Source: Larus michahellis
Lineage: Eukaryota; Chordata; Aves; Charadriiformes; Laridae
Assembly (NCBI RefSeq): GCF_964199755.1
Contig: NC_133918.1
Span: 1,240,001-1,304,000 of the forward strand
Reading direction: 5' to 3'
Length of the DNA: 64,000 bases
Shown: positions 56,961-64,000 of the stretch, one piece after another
Numbering within the stretch: the stretch's first letter is position 1
How the letters are laid out: the number at the start of each line of letters is the position of its first letter
Position numbers and translations under genes: made by a program
Notes under the pieces: model-generated
Told to the model about the DNA's origin: nothing
The model's input: only the letters and a program-made list of their open reading frames with translations
Database searches by the model: none

Positions 56961-58315
56961 GGCAGCGCCAGGGCTTTGCTCTCTGCCTGCTCGGGTGGAT
57001 TTCCAGCCCGCCCTGATGGCACGTTGAGGGTCTGTGATTTGCAACGCGTACCAGAGGGGTTTTTCCTCCTTTGGAGAGTGTCTCGCATCGCACAGACGAG
57101 GTGTGTTTGTGGGATGGCCTTGGCGTCCTGCGAGAGAACCGGTGCATGGACTCCTGTCCCTGCCTTTCGGCATCTTCCCGCTGTAACTCCTAGCCCTGCT
57201 GCTGGGCATCTGCTTCCCGCAGCTGAAGGACCCGCTTGGTGGCACACGAGGACAGTCCTGCTCAATCCACTCCCCCCCTGCGCGCAGGACACCTTTCCTC
57301 CTTCAGAAGGTGCCCTGGGAGCAGCTGGTCTCCAAGATGCATTCAGAGGAACCATCTGTGTCCAATACACTCTTGGCGTTCTCTCCTCCCGTGTTACTTC
57401 TCATCTGCATCACTGTCCAACAATTCCATTTGTCATTTTCAGCCTGAAGTCTTGTAGAACCTTTCCTTTCCTCAGGATATTCTCCTTCCCTTTCTCATCA
57501 CCTGTGTGAAACTGTCTTATTTTTGCTTTGCAGGAGTTGTTTGTTGAAACCATAGCCAAAGATGCTTATGTGTACGCTCAGCAAGGGAAAAGGAAAACTC
57601 TGCAGAGAAAAGACCTGGGTACGAGAGCATATTCTGTGCTATCCTTAGCAAAGGGTTGCTGGGACGGAAGGATTTTTCCACCTGTCCTGGTGTGATGAAG
57701 CAATCGTAGGTGCTTCTCTTTCTCTGAGGATGGGAGAGAAAAACTTTTCTTCTACCAAATAATACGCTAATAATTTCACACACCAGCTCCAGAACAAGTA
57801 AACCTCTTTGAAATGGGTTGCTGTACCATGATGTAATTTCAAATGCTGCTGTTTGAGGCAGATGCAAATACGGAGTTGGTTTATCTATGTTAATTTTTCA
57901 ATTTGCTTTGCAGATAATGCCATTGAAGCTATTGATGAATTCGCTTTTTTGGAAGGTGAGTTTCTACGTGGTTTCACTTGGTTTCAGTTTTTCGTGTAAT
58001 CTGCTGCTTGGGAGAGAAGGAATTTAATCATTTGCAGAGCCCTCTGTTTCCTCTGATTAATTATACTTCTTCAATAATTAATAGTGTAACTTGTTATGCC
58101 TCTCTCTGAGAGGTGAAACACAAATCAAGTGGACCCTGGGACACATACAGTACTTATTAGATTTGGTTTTACTTATGTGTGATTTGCTTAAACTTTAAAA
58201 AGTTACTGCATATTCCTTTGGCAGTTTGTAAACAAGTTTCATTTGTTCACATAACTGCATTTCCGATTCCTGAGACTATAATTATTTTATTTCATTTTCA
58301 GGTACTTTGGACTGA
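56250..58315 (+). CDS. POLE4: POLE4, DNA polymerase epsilon subunit 4 (histone fold)
   Basis: POLE4 is a small histone-fold protein that pairs with POLE3 in the DNA polymerase epsilon holoenzyme, where it aids processivity and parental histone handling; it also binds chromatin. Four exons (56250-56459, 57534-57618, 57914-57955, 58302-58315) join in phase into 116 codons plus TGA, against 117 residues in human. An Ala/Pro-rich tail (residues 1-35) precedes the fold: RLPLARVKALVKADPDVSL, then ELFVETIAKDAY, QQGKRKTLQRKDL and DNAIEAIDEFAFLEGTLD. The VPVPVPV run in the tail comes from a GTGCCG repeat. All splice sites are GT-AG and no lesion is seen. Confidence 0.97.
57534..57618 (+). CDS. POLE4: POLE4 exon 2
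   Basis: Acceptor TTGCAG and donor GTACGA; encodes ELFVETIAKDAYVYAQQGKR and the KTLQRKDL segment. Phase 0 in, 1 out. Confidence 0.96.
57914..57955 (+). CDS. POLE4: POLE4 exon 3
   Basis: 42 bases encoding NAIEAIDEFAFLE between a TTGCAG acceptor and a GTGAG donor. Phase 1 to 1. Confidence 0.95.
58302..58315 (+). CDS. POLE4: POLE4 exon 4 (TLD stop)
   Basis: Tiny coding part of the last exon: acceptor TTTCAG, then GT-ACT-TTG-GAC-TGA. The C-terminal GTLD matches human POLE4. Confidence 0.92.
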
Positions 58316-58760
58316 GCTGGACGGAGACGGCGCTCTCTGGAGAAAAAGGCTGCCAGAGATGGACATGGGGTGGAAACCAGGACACAGAGTTCAAAAACAG
58401 TTCCTAGAATTGAGGCGCTGAGATGGCAACCATAATATTTTGTATAAAGTTTAAGTTGTTGTAAGTTCTTTATTTAAAATGCATATTTTTTCATAAATAT
58501 TTTGTATGTCACTTACCTGCGCCCTGCCGCCGGGGTGCAGACTGCTCTCCAGTTTTGGCCAGGTCACACGGTGGTTGCTCGGAGAAGCGGTTCCTGCCTC
58601 TCCAGGTACTCGGCAGCACCGCAGAGCTGGGAACGGAGAGTGGCTTGGCTCAGATCCCCAGGCATAGGGATATTTTTTTTTTATGGAAATGTATTTTTCT
58701 TTGTATATGTTTGTTTCTTGGCTGAACACAATTAAACTTGTATGGTTTTTTTGGTTGAAC
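58316..58760 (+). promoter_or_regulatory. POLE4: POLE4 3' UTR with candidate poly(A) signal
   Basis: AT-rich sequence after the stop codon. ATTAAA at 58731-58736 is followed by GT/T-rich TTGTATGGTTTTTTTGG, a plausible cleavage site about 430 bases after the stop. Confidence 0.6.
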
Positions 58761-59970
58761 AGCTGTCCCAGTTTCTCCCCTGTGCTGCTGGGACAAAGGG
58801 GATGGTGTTCCTGTAGCACTGTAGTAAACGGCAGGGTTTGGAAAGGATGCCTTCTAATAATAGCATTTTGCTTTTGCTAATTGTTTCTTCGAGGCCTCTG
58901 TCCCAGCGAAGTCCAGCTGTCCTCCAGGAACGATGTATGAGCTCCAGGGAGACTTGGCTTGTTCCTAGGGGTGTACGGCTTCCATAAATTTCTGTGATTG
59001 CTGCACCTGTAATTGTAGCAAAAAAAAAAACCCCACAACCCAACCCCCCAAACCCTTATTTTGGATGCCAGAGTGGTGTCAGATGCATTACACTGCCATC
59101 ACTGTTCTCTTGTGTGCTCTCATTCCTGAATCTGGCCAAAAAAATTCTCTGGGAATTGGATCTAGTCCCTGCCACGTGCACTTGGCCAAGCTGGTGCAGA
59201 GATCAGAACTTCTGTAGTTTGGAGCCACATGCAGCACGTGTTCAGGACGTACTGCTGCCCTCGACCGGCGTGTCTGTGAGAGTCCCTTGGGGCACACAAC
59301 ATTCTCTGTGCCGCTGCTGTTTCCAGGACTCAGCAGACTGGTACTTTCTTACGTGTATTTAACAAGCTAGAAAAGAAAAGATGCCTCTTCTTGGCTCTGC
59401 GGCTCAGTCACACTGAAAAGGCAAAACCAGAGCACAGGCCTCTGCGTACTCGTGGCGAACACACTGACGTGTCTGAGTCCTACTGCGTTGCCATCGCTGT
59501 CAAAGGGCCAGCTCTGTCTCGGTTTGGTGTTGCAGAGGGACAAAGTGGGGTTGTCCCTAGATAAGGTCACTGAATGCAATGAGTGAGGATGAAGGATGCA
59601 TGTTCATCTCAAATGAGGGGACTTGAAAGTGACTCCAAGTCACCACAAACTTAATCAGTTTGGAAGTGGCAGTAAGAACAAAGACCCCCAAGGGAGCTTC
59701 CCCAGGCTGGGAGCAAAACCAGTGGCTCTCAAGAAACACTTCGAAGTTTGCTGGATGCCTGATCCCTGTAGACACGTGGTAGGAGACGTGCCATCAGAGT
59801 CCTGGCTGATTAGGTGTTTGTGAGATCATAATCTGGAGACATTTGCCGGCGATACGCGAGCCCGTTTGTCTCTGAGCTGTTCACCTTCTCGCCTGCTGAG
59901 GGAGGGCCCGGTATAAGTATCAGAGATAGTAGGCACCTTTTTGTGTTTCCCAAGGTGCAGTATGCAGGAC
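58761..59970. other. No recognised gene between POLE4 and the DUS3L-like locus
   Basis: Mixed sequence with only short ORFs. I looked here for the last exon of DUS3L (PKHKAN-type C-terminus) on the minus strand and did not find it. Confidence 0.6.
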
Positions 59971-60177
59971 TCACTAGCTGCAGTCTTCTTCACAGGGTTC
60001 TTGCATGCTCCCATCTTTGCCAGTGAGTTCCTTTTTCCTTCTCGTTGTCTTTGGCGCTGCTTTGGCCTCTTGCATAGGAGAGAAAAGGGCTTGTGTGTGG
60101 TGTGGGGCCTAGCAATTTAAATGAAATTCTGTGCTTTATTACCTTATTCTAATCCAATCGTCCACGTTTTGGCTCAC

Positions 60178-60271
60178 CATCAGTGTCTCCAGGTAGCCTC
60201 TCCCCATGCAGTAACGCGGCCGCTCGTTAATTTTCTGAGGTAGGTGTTCTAATAAGCCAACTGGAATACAC
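60178..60271 (-). CDS. DUS3L-like exon (IPVGLLEHLPQKINERP)
   Basis: 94 bases encoding CIPVGLLEHLPQKINERPRY and GYLETLM. Relative to DUS3L, Y to C, P to R, Y to C and D to G changes are seen within 31 residues. Confidence 0.85.
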
Positions 60272-60355
60272 CTGCAATGGAACGCAACGGCGCTGTGTGC
60301 TATTGTTCAAGTGACACAGGCTTGCTGGGGTAAAGCTCCTCTCGGCTCCTCTCAC

Positions 60356-60544
60356 CTGCACAGGAACGAGAGCCATTCCAGCAGGAACTTCCTGGTCTTC
60401 TCCACTCCCTGAGTATCCGACCCCCAGTGCTCAAGGCCACAGTTGGTGAAGTCTTTGAGGATATCAAATCTCTCGCTGGAGGAGATATCCCAGTGTCTCT
60501 GCTCCTTCATTTCAGTGAAAAGCCACAGTGTGATGAGTGCCCCT
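60356..60544 (-). CDS. DUS3L-like exon ([12 protein letters not shown])
   Basis: 189 bases, phase 2 to 2, encoding [38 protein letters not shown] and [10 protein letters not shown]. This is the diagnostic DUS3L segment. Confidence 0.9.
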
Positions 60545-60832
60545 CTGGAGACAAAAGGAAACGTGCTTTGTTATTCCCGTGACTGATGCTTCTGAAGACG
60601 CCAACTCATTTAAGAGACCTTCCAGCACTTATTTGCCAGCCAATGCTGCTCTAATTTCCAATTTCAATAGGAAGCTGCCGTTAGTTCCCACAGACGCAAA
60701 CTGATTTTACCAAGTTTTAAAGCGTAGTTTTGCCAAGAGGAAACTTCTCGTGTGTTTAGGTCTTTTTTTAAATTCCTTTTTTACTCTTGCACCAATAGAG
60801 CTCAGAAGCAAAGGGGAAACACAGGCACTTGC

Positions 60833-60908
60833 CTTGCAATCAGAATTCCCGACACACCCATCTGCATGGCCCGATCAGCATCTTCGTAAGACAAAACATC
60901 ACCGTTTC
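60833..60908 (-). CDS. DUS3L-like exon (NGDVLSYEDADRAM)
   Basis: 76 bases encoding NGDVLSYEDADRAMQMGVSG and ILIAR, the FMN phosphate-binding region. The donor reads AG|GCAAGT, a GC-type 5' splice site. Confidence 0.85.
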
Positions 60909-61218
60909 CTGTCCGGAAGGAAGGGAGAAGGCAGAGGTCAAAGCGCTACACGAGGACAAGTCACAATGAGTTAATGCAGGCATGGGATAAAACTCAAAAT
61001 GGACACAGGGTCCAAAAGCCAAATTGTCCAAAGAGGCCCCGGGGCTCTGCATCTGACTTTGGCTCCGCTATTAGCAGAAAGCAGTAAAAGGCAGTACGCC
61101 GCTGGTCAAAGGTGTTTGAAAGAGCTGCTCAGCTGTGGGGAAGGGTAAGGTCACCCACACATCGTGCTCTGGGCTGACAGGCAAGCGGAGTTCCCCGGGC
61201 ACCACCCACCAAGCTCAC

Positions 61219-61351
61219 GCCACAGCCAGGATCCCTGGACCGTGACCATGGACGCTCCCCACTCCCGGACCTTGGGGATTCTTTTAGGAGCCACATTACT
61301 CTTTTCTTGCACCCCCGTCCATACCTTCGCAGCCCGTGGGACGTCCAGCAC
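61219..61351 (-). CDS. DUS3L-like exon (VLDVP...)
   Basis: Encodes VLDVPRAAKVWTGVQEK and VREWGASMVTV. At the expected end (VTLHG) the donor seems lost; the next usable donor is GTGAGC at 61218, which adds SWLW in frame. Confidence 0.65.
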
Positions 61352-61438
61352 CTGCAGACATGGGAGAGGGAGGCCAGGCTGAGGCAGGAGTCGGCCCCAT
61401 CAGCTCATCCCCCGCTGCCGGCAGGTGCTCCGACCCAC

Positions 61439-61504
61439 CGAGTTCATCCCTCGGACGATCTGTTCAAACTTGCTGGACCGAGTCATCCGAGCACAGCCTC
61501 CTCC
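61439..61504 (-). CDS. DUS3L-like exon (GGGCA...IVRGMNS)
   Basis: 22 codons, phase 0 to 0, acceptor TCCCAG, donor GTGGGT. Encodes GGGCARMTRSSKFEQIVRG, where DUS3L has GGGCALMNRS; the L to R change is unusual. Confidence 0.75.
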
Positions 61505-61784
61505 CTGGGAGACAAAAAGTGTTGGGCTCAGGACTTTCTGCCTCCTTGCACAGTGAAGAGCCTCCTTGGAGCTGCTCAACAGCAGCCCTCTCGCTGCTCA
61601 GGGAATGCAGGTAGGACTCAGAGCACCTCAAGACTTGCAGAAAAAGGACTCTTCAACAAAAAAACCCACAGCCCTTTTCCCTTCCAACTTGTGGCTGCTG
61701 CCCAGGAGACACAGCTCACCATTCCCTGCTCCTCGAACAGCTTATTTGCCATCTCGCTGAGATCTAGTGCCCATGAATGAACCC

Positions 61785-62165
61785 GGCGCGTACCAGGGCG
61801 GCTGTGGGGGTTCTGGGCATGTACTGGGGGGGTTATGGAAGGCCAGGGTCCGGGCATGTACCAGGGGGCCCGCAGGGCAGCCATGGGGGGAGCGGTGTGA
61901 CAGGGCCATGGGGGACAGGGGGCTGCTGGGGGGACAGCGGGGCCGGGCATGTACTCGGGGGGCAGTGCAGAGGCTTGGCATGTACCGGGAGGGGGTTATG
62001 GGGGGGCCCTGGCCCCTACCAGGGGGGTTATGGAAGGGCCATACCTGTACCCGGGGGGTTATGGGGAGGTCTGTGAATGTACTGTGGGGGTTGGGGGTGG
62101 CCTGGCACGTACCGACGGGGGTTATGAGGGGGCCCGGGCACGTACCGGGGGGCCGCCGGGGCCGG
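61785..62165. repeat. Minisatellite derived from a GGTACxTGCC splice-donor-like unit
   Basis: Degenerate units of about 30-50 bases repeat the minus-strand words CCCCCGGTACGTGCC and CATAACCCCC from the end of the putative first exon through intron 1. At least eight copies of the GTAC(A/G)TGCC word are visible, each a potential 5' splice site on the minus strand. Confidence 0.8.
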
Positions 62166-62282
62166 GGCCGGGGCCGTCGTGGGCCCGCACTCAGCGGGGG
62201 CCGCCGCCGCCATGCTGCCGCACGCGGGGATGACGCCGGGGGCCGGGCGGGCCACGTGACGGGGGCGCGTGTGCGGGGCGGG

Positions 62283-62290
62283 TATAAAAG
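62283..62290 (+). promoter_or_regulatory. TATA box
   Basis: TATAAAAG flanked by GC-rich sequence, the standard core-promoter context. A start site would be expected near 62312-62320. Confidence 0.6.
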
Positions 62291-62314
62291 GCCCGGCGGC
62301 GGCGAGGCCGCCTC

Positions 62315-62410
62315 AGAGCGGCGGCGGGGCCGGGGTTTGTGTGTGCCCGGGCCGGGGGCGGCGGCGGCGGCGGCCGGGCGGGCTGTGTGAGGGGTCGCAG
62401 CGCCGCTGAG
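62315..62410 (+). other. Candidate untranslated first exon of an unidentified + strand gene
   Basis: GC-rich sequence 25-30 bases after the TATA box, with a GGCGGC run, ending at GCTGAG|GTCAGT, which fits a 5' splice site. No ATG-initiated conserved protein is seen. The rest of the gene would lie beyond the window or in the unrecognised sequence to 64000. Confidence 0.4.
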
Positions 62411-64000
62411 GTCAGTGTCCGTCCGGCTGTGGGAGGCTCTGAGCGCTCTGCGGGGGAGCCGGGCCTGTGGGCTGGGGGCGGCCCTCAGGAAGGGCCTGGC
62501 CGTGGGGGCAGGACCCCCGGGGGAGGGGCTGTCCGTGTGGGGAGGGGCGGCCGGTGTGTGGGCCTTGCAGGAGCGAGAGGTGTCGTCCCGTTTTGGGGCA
62601 CCTCCTGGGTGCTGACCTGTGAGGCGTTCGGGATGAGCAGCAGCTGCTGTGCCGGGGGAGCAGGGCTCATCCTGGCTCGAGGGACAGAACAACCCCCCTA
62701 GAGGCCCCCATCTGGTGACCTCTGAGGGGTTCTGTGCTTTGGGGCTTTGGCTCTTCTGCCTCCTGCTGGCTGTCAGCTGGAGAAGGTGGAGCTCTCTGCA
62801 GAGATGCAGGGCGCTTGGTGTGGGCTTTTTTAATGTGGGGTTTTTTGAAGCAGTAAATGCAAGGCCTGGTTGCTCAGGGCTCAGCCATCTCCCATTGCAC
62901 AGAGGTGTAAATCTGCTTGAAGCTGTCCCGTGGGCAGAATTCTGTTGTGGCTGCTCCGGCAACAGGGTTTTCCACATTACCCTTTGGAAGCGTTTTCAAG
63001 CTCAGCCCAGCTGAGGTGTGAGAGGGCTTTGTGTTTTGGCTGCTGGTGGCCCATGGGAGGAACTGTTTTTTGCTCCTCCTTTGGTGCAGGCCGTTGTGCC
63101 TTCTTCCTGCTGTGGGCAGGCTGCGGGATGGACGGAGGAGCCGTGGGACAAAGCTCCCTTGTCTCTGGGGGCTGGGGTCGTTCTCTGGCGTGGGCTGTAG
63201 CCAGCACATAACTCACTGCAGATCTTTGGTGCTGCCACACGTTCCTGGTGGGTGTATTAAGGAGGCTGTGCTGCTAATGCAGCGAGCAAGGGCTGGTGCT
63301 CATGAGAGTGGCCGGAGTGCAAAGTCTGTCCTTGTGTTTGGTGTGTGGGTGGGAGTTCAGACTGAAAGACAGAGTGATGTGACAAGTGTGGGGTGTTTGG
63401 TGTGAGATGGCACTCGCTGACCTCTGCTTCATCCCCTCTAGCTGCCACATCTTCCCCATGTGTTTGGGACCCTGGTTGCAGCCTCTCCAGCTCCATAGTC
63501 ATAGAATCAGGTCATACGGAGGTTGGAAGCGTGTCCAGGGGGGCGAGGAGCTGTGAATCCTGTGTTGTGGCTGCCTGAGCTGGATGGCTTTCATGGGCGA
63601 GTATAGTGCTTGGATTGCCAGAGCTGTCGCTTCAACATCCTTCAGCAGCACTAAAGCAGCTTTGAAGAAAACCACTACCCAAGAACTCGCTGGGAAAGGC
63701 CAAGTCAGGAAGAAAAGAAAGGCTGATTGCAGGAGAGTGTTATGTGTATACAGGGAGAACTAAATCAGAAAAAGTTGAGCTGCTTGAACGTCCAAGTTAA
63801 ACAAGGGACAGGTATGAATGAAAATCCCCCTTCAGCGGGGCTGTGGCACCTGGTGGGGGCTGATTCCTGCTGCCCACCGCGCTCCCTCCCCTCCCACACA
63901 GGCACGGAGCGGGGCTGGAGAAACAACTTTTAATGGAAAAACACGAGAGAAACAGTCCTAACAAAGCCACTCTAAGCCCCCCTCCCCTAATCACATCCCT
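62411..64000. other. No recognised exon; probable intron of the + strand gene
   Basis: Mixed sequence with short ORFs on both strands and no recognisable protein. It contains a small CR1 remnant at about 63497-63530. Confidence 0.5.
63497..63530 (-). mobile_element. CR1 3'-end remnant
   Basis: ATAGTCATAGAATCAGGTCA and GGAGGTTGGAAG resemble the inverted CR1 terminus. Only about 35 bases are left. Confidence 0.5.

Larger units (their letters stand above)
59974..62213 (-). pseudogene. DUS3L-like truncated gene or unprocessed pseudogene
   Basis: DUS3L reduces a uridine in the tRNA variable loop to dihydrouridine using FMN. Five exons on the minus strand match consecutive C-terminal DUS3L segments in order with introns kept: 61504-61439, 61351-61219, 60908-60833, 60544-60356 and 60271-60178. 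[19 protein letters not shown] and [20 protein letters not shown] look almost unchanged. The sequence expected to carry the catalytic Cys (NVGCP) and the HGR segment with the following FMN-site residues is absent, and so is the usual PKHKAN C-terminus. Conserved positions are changed (VPLTVKIR to VPRAAKVW, IKPW to ITLW, YY to YC). No stop or frameshift occurs in these five exons. Start exons at 62213-62146 and 61756-61720 and a terminal exon at 60066-59974 are phase-compatible guesses. It could be a decaying duplicate or an inactive paralogue with a new role. Confidence 0.75.
62150..62560. promoter_or_regulatory. CpG-rich, probably bidirectional promoter
   Basis: Dense CpG sequence. On the minus strand an ATG at 62213 opens MAAAAPAECGPTTAPAPAPA and a GTACGT donor. 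On the + strand a TATAAAAG box lies at 62283-62290, 70 bases away. The arrangement suggests divergent transcripts. Confidence 0.6.

Noticed and set aside
59740-59800. Possible DUS3L C-terminal exon (HPANF...FLESH on the minus strand)
   Set aside because: Resemblance to the PPxFxFLPKHK ending is too weak and needs several mismatches with no acceptor of correct phase.

Overview
The window looks like vertebrate nuclear DNA, most likely a GC-rich avian microchromosome. Many partial CR1 LINEs (chicken repeat 1, typical of birds and other sauropsids) lie in both orientations. Introns are short and GC-rich, minisatellites are abundant, and every recognisable gene is a vertebrate gene with GT-AG exons. 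ELAVL1, PRAM1 and DUS3L all have human counterparts on 19p13 (established knowledge), so the segment is probably a 19p13-related block into which POLE4 and an EAAT-type transporter also fall in this lineage.

Layout. From 1 to 1563 (+) there is the last intron and last coding exon of ELAVL1 (HuR), followed by an AT-rich 3' UTR that may reach about 9.0 kb. From about 9 to 27 kb I recognise no conserved gene. This stretch holds a 0.7-kb C/T-strand tract (11.2-11.9 kb), CpG-rich patches and a cluster of CR1 fragments. From 27068 to 45638 (-) there is a complete 11-exon excitatory amino acid transporter of EAAT5 type. I assembled all its exons in phase to a 545-residue protein. Most of its larger introns carry their own minisatellite or CR1 copy. 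From about 47.2 to 53.1 kb (-) there are seven exons of PRAM1, an FYB/ADAP-family immune adaptor; its first and last coding exons were not identified. From 56250 to 58315 (+) there is the complete four-exon POLE4, divergent from PRAM1. From about 59.97 to 62.2 kb (-) lies a DUS3L-derived exon series that keeps the 3' half of the synthase domain but lacks the exons expected to carry the catalytic cysteine and the HGR motif. It starts from a CpG/TATA region at 62.2-62.4 kb that also drives an untranslated first exon on the + strand.

The genes do not form a pathway: an RNA-binding regulator, a membrane glutamate transporter, a myeloid adaptor, a DNA polymerase epsilon/chromatin histone-fold subunit and a tRNA-modification paralogue sit together by chromosomal history. 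The most interesting items are the EAAT5-like paralogue with its repeat-filled introns, the truncated DUS3L relative with a minisatellite built on its first splice donor, and the U-rich candidate proximal poly(A) region in the ELAVL1 3' UTR. Exon coordinates come from reading splice sites and phases by eye; no alignment or expression data were available.
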